A DNA stretch of 64,000 bases from Streptomyces formicae (lineage in GTDB: Bacteria > Actinomycetota > Actinomycetes > Streptomycetales > Streptomycetaceae), in assembly GCF_002556545.1 (NCBI RefSeq), contig NZ_CP022685.1, forward strand, positions 5,744,001 to 5,808,000. Reading direction: 5' to 3'. The notes beneath the pieces are model-generated. The model worked only from the letters and a program-made list of their open reading frames with translations, searched no databases and was not told the DNA's origin. The position numbers and the translations under genes were made by a program. Shown here piece by piece: positions 33,309-42,240 of the stretch. Within the stretch, counting starts at the first letter, position 1, and every line of letters starts with the position of its first letter.

Positions 33309-34811
33309 TCACGGCGTCAGCGCCTGCCCCAGCCGCGCCCCGGCAGGAGTCCCAAGATCCGTACGCCCGTAATAGACGCCGCTGGACCCCGGCACGCCCG
33401 AACTGCCGCTGTCCAGCTGGAGGATCGTGCCGTCGCCCGCGTCCTCGCCCTCCACGCCGATGGCCAGGTCCGCGCGGGCGGAGCCGGAGAGGTGCGCCAG
33501 GGTCGCCGACGAGCCGAGGCGGTCGCCGGTCTCCGTGGAGCCGGGGACGCCGGGCTCGTCCTGCGAGAAGGCCTTCGCGCCCGTGCCGGTGAGGCCGGAC
33601 GAGGAGCCCTTCAGGAGGAGGGAGGTGCCCGCGTCCTCGCGGGCGGTGCCCGAGCGGGTGATGTCCTCGCCGGGCGCGCCGGTCAGGACGTCCGCGTAGC
33701 CGTCGGCGTTGTAGTCGCCCGCCGCGACCGACCAGCCCATCGCGTCGCCCGCCTCCGCCGCGCCGGGGACGCCGGACGTGGCCTGGTGGACGGTCTTCGC
33801 GCCGGTCGACGTGAGGCCCGTCGACGTGCCGGGCACCACCGTCACCTGGCCGCCCGCGTGCGCGCCCGACTCGGCGGTGTACGGCTGGCCGATGACCAGG
33901 TCGTCGTAGCCGTTGCCGTTGACGTCGCCCACGGCGACCGAGCGGCCGCCGGGCACGGACAGGACGCCGACCCGGCTCAGGCCCGAGCGGCCGCCCCTGA
34001 ACCAGGCGACCTTGCCCTTGCCCGCCTGGTCGCGGTAGGTGAGGGCGACGTCCGCGTAGCCGTCGCGGTTGAAGTCGCCGGACGCCGCGTCGGCGTACGC
34101 GATGGCCGTGTCGCCCGAGGTGAGGCTGCCGCCCGACTCGTGTTCGGGGTCGAGCCGCGCGGCCCACGAGCCGCCCGTGCCCGTCGCGGTGGCGAACACG
34201 TCCGCCTTGCCGTCCGCGTTGAAGTCGCCGGAGGCGACCGCAGAGCCGAACCTGGCGCCCTTGTAGTGGAAGTCGTCCGCCAGCTGCATGTCCGTGCCGG
34301 AGGTGAACTTCGGGCCGTAGAGCATGGTGACCGCGCCGCGGTCGGTGTTGCCCGCCGCGTCGTCCTCGCCGGGCGCGCCGATCACGAGGTCGGCGTAGCC
34401 GTCGGCGTTCAGGTCGCCCCACGCGGTCGCCGCGCCCCAGTCGTCGCCGGTCTCCGACGCGCCGGGCACGCCCTCACTGGCCTGCGTGAGGGAGATCTTC
34501 GAGGCGGCCACGGGCCCTTCGAGGCCGCCGGGCACGACCGTGACGCGGCCGCGGCTCGACGACGCCTTGGGGGTGCCCGCGATCAGGTCGGTGATGCCGT
34601 CGCGGTTGAAGTCCCCGGTGGGTATCGCGGAGTTCTTGCCCGCGCCGGGCTCCGCCATCGCGTACGGTACCGTGCCCGCGCCCCCCAGCACGACGGCGCC
34701 GATCGTCAGCCACGCCCTGCGCCGCAGACCCAGCGGTCTGTACGCATGCGTGGAACGGGCTCTTCCGCGGGTGCTTCCACGGGCTTCCTCACGTGCTCCG
34801 CGCGGCCTCAA
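33309..34811 (-). CDS. secreted FG-GAP/VCBS repeat protein (integrin-alpha-like propeller)
   Basis: A 500-aa exported protein. An arginine-rich leader is followed by a signal helix near residues 33-53 (WLTIGAVVLGGAGTVPYAMA). Seven repeats of about 60 residues follow, each opening with a calcium-binding motif such as GDFNRDGITDLIAGTP, GDLNADGYADLVIGAP or GDYNADGYADVLTGAP. This fits a seven-bladed beta-propeller outside the cell, as in integrin alpha chains. The start is TTG at 34811 behind GGGGTGGGG. The ligand is unknown. It converges on the PBP-like gene and is divergent from the lipoprotein gene. Confidence 0.88.
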   Translation of the reverse strand: MRPRGAREEARGSTRGRARSTHAYRPLGLRRRAWLTIGAVVLGGAGTVPYAMAEPGAGKNSAIPTGDFNRDGITDLIAGTPKASSSRGRVTVVPGGLEGPVAASKISLTQASEGVPGASETGDDWGAATAWGDLNADGYADLVIGAPGEDDAAGNTDRGAVTMLYGPKFTSGTDMQLADDFHYKGARFGSAVASGDFNADGKADVFATATGTGGSWAARLDPEHESGGSLTSGDTAIAYADAASGDFNRDGYADVALTYRDQAGKGKVAWFRGGRSGLSRVGVLSVPGGRSVAVGDVNGNGYDDLVIGQPYTAESGAHAGGQVTVVPGTSTGLTSTGAKTVHQATSGVPGAAEAGDAMGWSVAAGDYNADGYADVLTGAPGEDITRSGTAREDAGTSLLLKGSSSGLTGTGAKAFSQDEPGVPGSTETGDRLGSSATLAHLSGSARADLAIGVEGEDAGDGTILQLDSGSSGVPGSSGVYYGRTDLGTPAGARLGQALTP

Positions 34812-35008
34812 TTACCCCACCCCTCAACGAATTCCAGGTGAACCAAGCGAGTCCGTACGACCGGCCGAAGAGGGAAAGGGTTGTAGGAGTGCGGGCGATT
34901 TGTCGCGTGACGTATCCCGCACGCCACAGGTGTGACAGCGGGGCGGGCGGGTGCGCTGGGTCATGTGAGAGGTGTGACGCTGTGAAATGTCTGTGGGTGG
35001 GGAGTCAC

Positions 35009-35872
35009 GTGTACGGGCGTACGGGGACGGGGACAGGGACGGGAAGACGGTGGGTGCGGGCGGCCGCGCTCTCGCTCGCGGTGGGCGCGGTGGCGGGCGT
35101 CCTCACGTCCTGCGGCACCCACGACCGCGCGGTGAGCTACTCCGGGGGCACCCTCGAAAAGGTCACGCCCGAGAACGAGCGGCGCGGCAAGGAAATCTCC
35201 GTCGAGGCCATGGGCCTGTTCAAGGACGTGGGATCGCTGCGCCTCGCAGTCGACAGGACCAGCGCGCGGGGCCGCCAGAAGGTCTCCCTGCACATGGACC
35301 GCGACAGCAACTGCACGGGCACGTTCGACGCGGGCCCCACGCAGCGCGGCGACCTCATCATGATCGAGGGCCGGGCGACCTACGTGCGGTTCAGCGACCG
35401 GTCCCTCCAGGAGATCCGCGAGCTGGCGATCCGGCGGGGCCCGGAGATCGCCGCGCGGGCCCGCGAGCGGACGGCGCTGGCGCGCGGGAAGTACCTGAAG
35501 ATCCCGACGGGCGGAGCCGTCGGCTCCGCCGCGATGCCGGTGGACAGCTGCGACCTCGACAAGATCACCAGGCAGATGCCGGGCGGCCCCGGTCCGGACG
35601 ACGTCATCAAGGCCCAGGGTCCGACCCGGCGTTACGGCGAGGACGTCATTCCGCTCGTCGAGCACGGCAACGGGGAGACGACCGTGTACGTGGCCGCGCA
35701 CGGCAAGCCGTACGTCCTCGGCCTGGAGGCGGCGGAGAACGGCGAGACGATGAGGATGCGGATGTCCGACTACGACGAGCCGGTCGAGGCGGTGGCCCCC
35801 GCGGCGGCGCAGACCATCGACATCTCGGAGGTCTCGGGAGGTACCGGCGGCGGCTCGCTCTTCGAGGTGTGA
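35009..35872 (+). CDS. putative lipoprotein
   Basis: A 287-aa protein with a clear lipoprotein signal: RRWVRAAALSLAVGAVAGVL followed by the lipobox LTSC with Cys35 as the lipid site. The start GTG at 35009 is chosen because GGGGAG lies five to ten bases upstream; GTG at 34982 is an alternative. The mature domain carries a few scattered cysteines (NCTG, SCDLD) and resembles the LppX/LprG-like or DUF-type lipoproteins common in Streptomyces, but I cannot assign it firmly. It precedes the second ECF sigma gene on the same strand. Confidence 0.82.
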   Translation: MYGRTGTGTGTGRRWVRAAALSLAVGAVAGVLTSCGTHDRAVSYSGGTLEKVTPENERRGKEISVEAMGLFKDVGSLRLAVDRTSARGRQKVSLHMDRDSNCTGTFDAGPTQRGDLIMIEGRATYVRFSDRSLQEIRELAIRRGPEIAARARERTALARGKYLKIPTGGAVGSAAMPVDSCDLDKITRQMPGGPGPDDVIKAQGPTRRYGEDVIPLVEHGNGETTVYVAAHGKPYVLGLEAAENGETMRMRMSDYDEPVEAVAPAAAQTIDISEVSGGTGGGSLFEV

Positions 35873-35981
35873 GGCGCGTACGCCGGGGGACCCGCCGCCA
35901 GGACCGTGCGGCCCGCGCCGATGGCCGTGCCCTCCCGCGCTGTGACACTTCCGTGCCGGGGGACGCTGGTGACCGTGGGGG

Positions 35982-36005
35982 GGGCACGGGCACGGTGAAC
36001 CGTGC
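35982..36005 (+). promoter_or_regulatory. shared ECF leader, copy 2, overlapping an inverted repeat
   Basis: The 16-mer GGGCACGGGCACGGTG at 35982-35997 is identical to the element before paralogue A. Here it also overlaps the inverted repeat GCACGG-TGAA-CCGTGC at 35990-36005, which is not preserved in copy 1. Confidence 0.55.
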
Positions 36006-36028
36006 CGCGTCGGCCGGATGGGAAAGCG

Positions 36029-36655
36029 TTGGGCCAGGGTGGGAGATCCCGTCGCGCGCGGGCGCACGACGAGGAACTGGGCAGAGCGATCGCGGCGGCA
36101 CAGCAGGGCGACGAGGCCGCCTTCGCCATCGCCTACCGGCTCGTCCAGCCCGGGCTCGTCGGCTATCTGCGCGGCCTGGTCGGCACCGAGGGGGAGACCG
36201 CGGAGGACGTGGCGGCCGAGGCCTGGCTGGAGATCGCCAGGGACCTGGGGCGCTTCCGCGGGGACGGCGCCGGATTCCGCGGCTGGACCGCGACGATCGC
36301 CAGGCACCGGGCCTTCGACCACCTGCGCCGACAGCGGACCCGGCCGCGCCCCGCAGCCCCGGAACAGGACCTGCTCGAACTGCCGGGCCCGCACGACACC
36401 CCCGAACAGGCCCTCGAGGCGATCTCGACCCGACGGGTGCTCGACCTGATCGGCGAACTGCCCCGCGACCAGGCGGAGGCCGTCCTGCTGCGGGTGGTCG
36501 TCGGCCTCGACGGCCCCGCGACGGCCCGGGTCCTCGGCAAGCGGCCCGGAGCGGTACGGACGGCCGCCCACCGGGGACTGCGCAGGCTCGGGGAGCGCCT
36601 CGGCCCCGACGGCGCGGCGGATGAGGGGCCCGGCACGCTGGGCGAGTCGAGATGA
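36029..36655 (+). CDS. ECF RNA polymerase sigma factor (paralogue B)
   Basis: A 208-aa factor closely related to paralogue A. It has the same GQGG N-terminus, then AFAIAYRLVQPGLVGYLRGL, GETAEDVAAEAWLEIARDL, WTATIARHRAFDHLRRQR, LPRDQAEAVLLRVVVGLDGP and VLGKRPGAVRTAAHRGLRRL. The start TTG at 36029 is set by alignment with paralogue A; its Shine-Dalgarno (GGAAAG) is close. No anti-sigma gene follows; the next gene belongs to the terpene block. The pair looks like a local duplication. Confidence 0.88.
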   Translation: MGQGGRSRRARAHDEELGRAIAAAQQGDEAAFAIAYRLVQPGLVGYLRGLVGTEGETAEDVAAEAWLEIARDLGRFRGDGAGFRGWTATIARHRAFDHLRRQRTRPRPAAPEQDLLELPGPHDTPEQALEAISTRRVLDLIGELPRDQAEAVLLRVVVGLDGPATARVLGKRPGAVRTAAHRGLRRLGERLGPDGAADEGPGTLGESR

Positions 36656-37078
36656 AGGGCGCGCGCCGGGCGCGGGGGTGATGGCGGAGCGGGTGGCTCG
36701 GGCCGTCGGGCCAGGCGTACAGACGCGGCGAGGCCGAGCCTCATCGAGGCGCACACGGAGTCCTCTGCTGGGCGGTGTGGTCCAGGCGGCGGTGAAGCCG
36801 CCTTCAGGCGCCCGGGGCAGGGGGGGCGGTGGTGGTGCGGAAGGAGCGCTTCCGCACGGGATATGCCATGTCCATGTTCTGTTCCGCCCCCCCCTGCCTC
36901 GTTGGATGCTTTCGAGCCCCCTGTGAGCAGGCATGTTGTGCAGGGGCAGGGCAAATGAATAACGACGTGCAGCGTCACAGCGTCACTGATCTGCCGGCTT
37001 CCTTGTGCTGTGTACCTGGTTTCCGGGGTGCACGGTCGACGGTCGGCAGAGGGCGCGTCCGGTGGGAGGAGCAGAGGG
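36656..37078. other. junction between sigma paralogue B and the terpene block
   Basis: This stretch of about 420 bases holds no convincing gene. A 9-bp hairpin (GTGCGGAAG at 36835-36843 with CTTCCGCAC at 36849-36857) may terminate the sigma gene. From about 36900 the sequence becomes noticeably richer in A and T, consistent with the start of the accessory block and with the promoter for the terpene genes. Confidence 0.5.
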
Positions 37079-37606
37079 ATGGCCACGGTCGTGGCGGACA
37101 GCGTGGTGCCGGTGGTGCCGCTGCTGAAGCGGGTGGTCGGCCCGGGGGCGCTGCGTGCGCTGCCGGAGGACCAGTTGCCGGGGCTGGCCGGGGAGATCCG
37201 CCGGTTCCTCGTCGCGGAGGGCATCGGCGACACCAACCGCGTCTCCCTCTCGGCCGACCCCGTGGAACAGGTCAAGGCGGGCTGCCGCATCCCGCGGACC
37301 CCGGGACTGCGCCCTCGCAAGCTGGAGATCGCCGCCTGCCCCGGCCGCGGCGGTCGCCCGCGCCTCCAGGCCGACATCCACAAACCTGTTTCCCAGGTCG
37401 AGGCGGCCTTCGACGGCTTCCCCCACCCCCTGCGCGTCTCCTACGGCAACGGACAGGTCTTCTGCCACGGCGAAGTGCTGCGCACCGCCCCCGCATCAGC
37501 GTTCGTCGAGACGCAACTGGGCGGAGCGTCCCGCCTGCCCGACACGAGTAGCGGCAGCACACCAAGAAGGATGGTCAACTCCAGTGAAGCCGGTGAACAG
37601 ACATGA
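37079..37606 (+). pseudogene. chimeric remnant: Dxs N-terminus joined to IspG C-terminus
   Basis: The 175-residue frame joins pieces of two MEP-pathway enzymes. Residues about 13-45 (LLKRVVGPGALRALPEDQLP and on to GEIRRFLV) match the N-terminus of 1-deoxyxylulose-5-phosphate synthase. Residues about 46-140 (EGIGDTNRVSLSADPVEQVK, then LRPRKLEIAACP) match the end of HMBPP synthase IspG. IspG's CPSCGR is reduced to CPGRGGR, and the MGCVVNGPGE segment between PLRV and GNGQ is gone, so the cluster ligands are lost. It keeps a good ribosome site (GGAGG at 37065-37069) and overlaps the prenyltransferase start (ATGA), so it may still be translated. An inactive enzyme is the safest reading. Confidence 0.75.
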
Positions 37607-38739
37607 CCGTCAACGGATCACTGCCTCCCTCCCTCCAGCCCTTGCCCTCCATGCTCTCCTGCCCTGACCCGTTGGACCCGGCCCGGATACGTCATCAGGT
37701 CGACGCGGTTCTGGGCGCGTTCATCCACCACAAGAAGGCCGCGGCTCGCGAACAGGGGCTGCCTGTCGAGGCCCCCCAGGCACTGGATGACTTTCTGGCG
37801 GCCGGCGGTAAACGCCTGCGCCCGCTGCTGTGCGTGCTGGGCTGGCACACCACCGGCAGCAGCAGCGGGGGCGGCCTGGCGCAGGCGGTTCAGGTGGGCG
37901 CGGCTCTGGAGATGTTTCACGCCTTCTGCCTCATCCACGACGACATCATGGACCACTCCGACACCCGCCGCGGACGGCCTACCGTCCACCGCGCGCTGGC
38001 TGCACGTCACCGTGCGGGCCACGACGCTGTTCTGGCCAAGGACATCGGCACCAGCGCGGCCATCCTGGCCGGCGACCTCGCCCTGCTGTGGTCCGACGAA
38101 CTCCTCCGTGCCCCGGACACCGGCCTCGGCCCGGCCCAGCTCGAACAGGTGGCGCCGCTCATCGACCTGATGCGGGGGGAGGTGCTGCACGGCCAGTACC
38201 TGGACCTGATCTCCACCGGACGCCCCTCCCCTGACACCGGCCCGGCGCTGGCGATCATCCGGTACAAGACCGCCAAGTACACCTGCGAGCGGCCCTTGCA
38301 CATCGGTGCCGCCCTCGCCGGAGCCGATGCCCGCTTCCTGGACGCACTGAGCGCGTTCGCGCTGCCGCTGGGTGAAGCCTTCCAGCTCCGCGACGACCTG
38401 CTGGGGGTCTTCGGCCATCAAGCCGAGACCGGCAAGCCCACCTTCGATGACCTGCGCGAGGGCAAACACACCGTGCTCATCTCCTTCGCCCTGAAGGCCG
38501 CGGACGACACCCAGGCACGGCTGCTGCGCACTCTGTACGGCAATGCCCGCCTGGACGAGGACGACACCGACACCGTGCGGGCCGTCCTGCGGGCCACCGG
38601 CGCGGACCAGGCCGTCGAGCACATGATCACTAACCGCTACGAGCAGGCCCTGGCCGCCCTCGAGGGCCTCTCCCTGCCCCGCGAGGTGCACCACCAACTG
38701 CGCAGCCTCGCAGACAAGACGGTGTGGAGGACGTCATGA
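37603..38739 (+). CDS. polyprenyl diphosphate synthase (probably GGPP synthase)
   Basis: A 378-aa trans-isoprenyl diphosphate synthase. The first Asp-rich motif is DDIMDHSDTRRGRP near residue 110, and the second is DDLLGVFG near residue 265; GGKRLRP near residue 67 binds pyrophosphate. The residue five before the first motif is Phe and the motif has no two-residue insert, a pattern known from type I geranylgeranyl synthases, so a C20 product is favoured. It would supply the terpene synthase downstream. It is coupled at both ends by ATGA overlaps to the chimeric remnant and the first Rieske gene. Confidence 0.92.
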   Translation: MTVNGSLPPSLQPLPSMLSCPDPLDPARIRHQVDAVLGAFIHHKKAAAREQGLPVEAPQALDDFLAAGGKRLRPLLCVLGWHTTGSSSGGGLAQAVQVGAALEMFHAFCLIHDDIMDHSDTRRGRPTVHRALAARHRAGHDAVLAKDIGTSAAILAGDLALLWSDELLRAPDTGLGPAQLEQVAPLIDLMRGEVLHGQYLDLISTGRPSPDTGPALAIIRYKTAKYTCERPLHIGAALAGADARFLDALSAFALPLGEAFQLRDDLLGVFGHQAETGKPTFDDLREGKHTVLISFALKAADDTQARLLRTLYGNARLDEDDTDTVRAVLRATGADQAVEHMITNRYEQALAALEGLSLPREVHHQLRSLADKTVWRTS

Positions 38740-39725
38740 CCGCAGCCGTTCGCTCAGGAAACGGAGACCGGCACTCGGGCTACGACGCGACCTGGTTCGC
38801 AGCAGCCCACTCCAAGAACCTGAAGCACCAGCAGATCGTCAACACCGTCGTCTGCGAGAAGAAGGTGACCTTGTACCGGACCGCTGACGGAGTCGTGCAC
38901 GCGATCAACCCGGTCTGCCCGCACCTCGGGGCGAGCCTCGGGCACGGTCGGGTGGAGGGAGACAACATCCGTTGTCCCTTCCACGGCCTGGCGTTCAACC
39001 CCGAGGGGCGATGCGTCGAGGTTCCCTGGGGGGCTCCCCCCATCCGTCCGAGCGTCCAGCACTACCGGGTGCACGAGAACAACGGATTCATCTACGTCTG
39101 GGTGAGCGAGACCGAACCTGCCTGGACGCCCCTTCACTTGGACCGATCCCCGTTCACCTACGCCGTCACCTGGGAAGCGACGATCAGTGCCAGCCCCCGC
39201 GACATGGTCGAGAACGCTCCCGATTACCAGCACTTCGCCGCCCTGCACACCATGGAGGCGCCCCGGCGGACCGCCCCTACCGTCTTTGAGAAGCACGTGA
39301 TGTCGATCCGTCTCAACGCTGCGGGATTCTGGGTGAACTACCCCACGCTCGCCAGCTTGAACGCGGAGGGAACCGGCCTCATCCACGCCCACGTGACGAT
39401 GCCCCGTACCGCCTTCCGGCTCTTGGAGATCGTCACGCAGACCCCGGCAGACCAGGGGACATCGGTTCTGCGAGTGGCGACGTACGCCAATGCCACCACC
39501 TTCCTCAAGGGAGCAGCACGCAAAGGGGCCGACCGCCTCGTCAGCCACCTCGCCCACTGGGGGGCCACCCACCAGATGAAACGCGACATCTTCATCTGGG
39601 CGCACCGGGTCTACCCCGAGCACGCGCACTTGACCAAGGGGGAGGAGGACATCGCCGCGCTCCGACGATGGATGAGGCAGTTCGACGAGGCCGCCCCGCA
39701 GCCGGATCCTCCGCCCGCCGCCTGA
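38736..39725 (+). CDS. Rieske non-heme iron oxygenase 1
   Basis: A 329-aa oxygenase alpha subunit. The Rieske 2Fe-2S ligands are C61 and H63 in CPHLGASLGHG, and C80 and H83 in CPFHG. The mononuclear iron site is N160-D163-H166-H171 in ENAPDYQHFAALH, like KshA and other single-component terminal oxygenases. It probably hydroxylates or desaturates the terpene made by this set, using electrons from a ferredoxin and reductase, which are not in the window. The start overlaps the prenyltransferase stop. I know few terpene pathways that use this enzyme class instead of P450s. Confidence 0.92.
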   Translation: MTAAVRSGNGDRHSGYDATWFAAAHSKNLKHQQIVNTVVCEKKVTLYRTADGVVHAINPVCPHLGASLGHGRVEGDNIRCPFHGLAFNPEGRCVEVPWGAPPIRPSVQHYRVHENNGFIYVWVSETEPAWTPLHLDRSPFTYAVTWEATISASPRDMVENAPDYQHFAALHTMEAPRRTAPTVFEKHVMSIRLNAAGFWVNYPTLASLNAEGTGLIHAHVTMPRTAFRLLEIVTQTPADQGTSVLRVATYANATTFLKGAARKGADRLVSHLAHWGATHQMKRDIFIWAHRVYPEHAHLTKGEEDIAALRRWMRQFDEAAPQPDPPPAA

Positions 39726-39857
39726 ACGCCGCCACGGGACAACCGGCCCCGGTGCCTCGTCCGCACCTGTTCAGGGGCGACACGTGCTCGCCTGCCATCG
39801 GCTACCACCCGGAGTCGGCCGTAGAGCCGACTCCCCGACCTGATGAGGAAGAGCGGC

Positions 39858-40811
39858 ATGACGATGCAGCGCCACACATACCCCTGGGGCTGGTATCCGG
39901 TCGCGTTCAGTCGCGACGTTCCTTCGGGGAAGGTCATCACCAGCAAGCTCGCCGATTCAGAGGTCGTCGTCTATCGGACCGCTGACGGGCAGGCACATGT
40001 CATCTTGCCCACCTGTCCGCACCTGGGGGCACACCTCGGCGGTGGTCACGTAGAGGGCCAGCTCATCGTGTGCCCCTTCCACGCCTTCGGCTTCGCCCCC
40101 GACGGCACCTGCGCACGAACGGGCTACAACACCACCCCGCCCCACAACGCCCGCGTGGGTACGTTCCCCACCCAGGAAGCCAACGGCTTCGTCTTCGCCT
40201 GGTACCACGAGGCCGCCACGGCCCCGGCCTGGCGCATCGAGCAGGTGGACCTGAAGGGTTTCGGCTACGGGTACCGCAACCAGAACACCTTCCGCGGAAA
40301 CCAGATCGATCTCCTGGAGAACGGTGTGGACCTCGGGCACTTCCAGGTCGTGCACGCGAATCAGGCGAAGATCGTCAACGGTCATCCGATCGAAGACGAC
40401 TTTCGGTACGTCATAGACCTCGAACTCACCGGTTTCTACCGCAACATCCCCACCTACGTCCGCGCGGAGATGTACGGGCTCGGGTACGCAGTCGTGAGTC
40501 TGAAGATGCCGAAGTTCGCCGTGTCCGCGTACGAGATCATCGGATACACACCGGAGGGCAGCGGCCTCATCACACTGCGCCGGACCACGGTCACCCGCTG
40601 CGGCTCCGCGCCCGGAAATCCGGCCGGCCGCCATATCCTCCGGGTCGTATCCACACTGGTGGGATACGTGGTGATGCGGCTGAGCACCGTGCAGGGAAAC
40701 AACGACATCAGGATCTGGGACCGCCGCGTCTTCATCGAACGCCCGAAGCTGGCCCAGGGCGACGGGCCCATCATGCCTGCCCGGAAGTGGGCCGAGAAGT
40801 TCCACCACTAG
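39858..40811 (+). CDS. Rieske non-heme iron oxygenase 2
   Basis: A 317-aa paralogue of the preceding gene. The Rieske ligands are C53/H55 (CPHLGAHLGGG) and C72/H75 (CPFHAFGF). The catalytic iron site is N155-D158-H161-H166 in ENGVDLGHFQVVH. The start is ATG at 39858 with AGGAAGAG upstream; ATG at 39843 is in frame. It is separated from the first Rieske gene by 132 bases without a gene. Similarity to the first is clear in the Rieske domain but low elsewhere, so the two probably act at different positions or steps. Confidence 0.92.
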   Translation: MTMQRHTYPWGWYPVAFSRDVPSGKVITSKLADSEVVVYRTADGQAHVILPTCPHLGAHLGGGHVEGQLIVCPFHAFGFAPDGTCARTGYNTTPPHNARVGTFPTQEANGFVFAWYHEAATAPAWRIEQVDLKGFGYGYRNQNTFRGNQIDLLENGVDLGHFQVVHANQAKIVNGHPIEDDFRYVIDLELTGFYRNIPTYVRAEMYGLGYAVVSLKMPKFAVSAYEIIGYTPEGSGLITLRRTTVTRCGSAPGNPAGRHILRVVSTLVGYVVMRLSTVQGNNDIRIWDRRVFIERPKLAQGDGPIMPARKWAEKFHH

Positions 40812-40862
40812 GGCTCTCGGAACGCACCGCCAAACCCATCCACTGTTCAGGAGGACGCCCGC

Positions 40863-41870
40863 ATGCCAAGGACCGAATTCGACATCCCCGGGATCTCCGC
40901 GACCAGTCCCCACGTCCAGGCCGCACGAGAGCACCTCCTCAAGTGGATGAAAGGGTACGACCTGCTTCCCAGCGATTCCCGGACTCAGCAGCTAGGAAGT
41001 GAGGACGTCGCCCTCCTGACGGCCATGGGCTATCCCTGGGCGGGCTCGGAGGAGCTGAACATCCTGACGGATTACCTCGCGGTGACATGGGTGATCGACG
41101 ACGGGCTCGACACGAAGTTCGGCCGCGAGCCGCACCACGTGATCAAGCTTGTCGAGCAGCTCTGTGCCGTGCTCGACTTTCACGCCGTGGGGCCCGCGCC
41201 AGTGGTCGTCGATGCCTTCCACGATGTGTGGAAGCGCAGTGTCGAGGTCGCCTCCCCCCACTGGCAGGAACACGCCTCTCACACCTGGCGCGCCTACTTC
41301 TGGGGACAGGCATGGGAAACCATCAACAGGTACCGCGCCATGAACGCGCTGGATCTCGAGAACTACGTCTCCCTGTGGAACATTTGCAGCGGGGGCGCCG
41401 TGTGGTTCGAGTACGTCGAGCTGGGTCACGAAGAATTCCCCCCTGCCTGGTTCCACAGTCCAGAAGTCCAGAACCTGCGACGCGCGGCCAACGGCGTGGC
41501 ACTGGCGGTCGACGACCTGGCTTCGCTGGAGAAGGAGGAATCCGACGACGACGAGCACAACTTCATCAAAGTCATGATCAACGCGCACGGCTACAGCCGG
41601 GAAGACGCGATCGCGAAAGCAGTCGCCTGGGGACAGGAGCAGGCCGACCTGATGCGCCGCTGTTATGCGCGCCTCCAGGCGTACGCCGAACAACGCGTCG
41701 GCCTGGACGGAACCGACATCGAAAAGTGCCTGCGCGCCGCAGACGCGGTACTCGCGGGCACACGCGGGTACCACGACTGGGCGCTGATCTCCCCACGCTA
41801 CGGGTCCCACGGAATCCAGGTCCGCGGCGATGGAATTGACGAACCGCTCCGAGTGAGGGGACTGTTCTGA
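40863..41870 (+). CDS. class I terpene synthase
   Basis: A 335-aa cytosolic cyclase of normal bacterial length. The Asp-rich metal motif is D79-D80-G-L-D83. The second metal site is D217-D-L-A-S221-L-E-K-E225, fitting the (N/D)Dxx(S/T)xxxE form, and the C-terminal RY pair lies in ISPRYGSHG. It ionises a prenyl diphosphate and cyclises the cation. The start ATG at 40863 has AGGAGG nine bases upstream. It is the last gene of the set, so the substrate is probably the product of the polyprenyl synthase here. The skeleton cannot be predicted by eye. Confidence 0.92.
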   Translation: MPRTEFDIPGISATSPHVQAAREHLLKWMKGYDLLPSDSRTQQLGSEDVALLTAMGYPWAGSEELNILTDYLAVTWVIDDGLDTKFGREPHHVIKLVEQLCAVLDFHAVGPAPVVVDAFHDVWKRSVEVASPHWQEHASHTWRAYFWGQAWETINRYRAMNALDLENYVSLWNICSGGAVWFEYVELGHEEFPPAWFHSPEVQNLRRAANGVALAVDDLASLEKEESDDDEHNFIKVMINAHGYSREDAIAKAVAWGQEQADLMRRCYARLQAYAEQRVGLDGTDIEKCLRAADAVLAGTRGYHDWALISPRYGSHGIQVRGDGIDEPLRVRGLF

Positions 41871-42053
41871 AGGCGAGTTGGACTTCCCCGCGGAGCGACG
41901 CTTGTCTCCCCGTCCGCGATTGATCGGCCCAGCCGCACTCTGCGGGTCCTGACCAGGCGACTGGCAGCCCGGCGGCAGGGGACCGGAACAGCGGATGAGC
42001 TCGTTCGGGCACCATTTCAGTCCGTGACCTTGGGCTCGACGCCCTGGGGGGGG

Positions 42054-42240
42054 CAACCGCAACGTCGATCAGCCCCCCTGACAAGGGCAACACCTCCATC
42101 ATGTGGTCCTGGCTGCTGCCGCCTACACCGAGGATGATCCCGACGCGGTTGGCGCCGCAGGCCGAGTGCCCCAGGCCGACGTCACCGGCGGCTTTCCGTC
42201 CGGCGGCGAGGGCGAGGCGGATGAACCGGTCGGTGCGCAA
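42054..42240 (-). pseudogene. beta-ketoacyl-ACP synthase N-terminal fragment
   Basis: On the minus strand the frame from 42240 reads TDRFIRLALAAGRKAAGDVG, then RVGIILGVGGSS, the pattern of the segment before the active site in FabF-type ketosynthases (DRFxxLALxAAxxAxxDAGL, RVGxxxGxG). The rest of the domain is missing and no in-frame start or catalytic cysteine follows. It is a small decayed piece between the terpene synthase and the Tn3 remnant. Confidence 0.45.
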
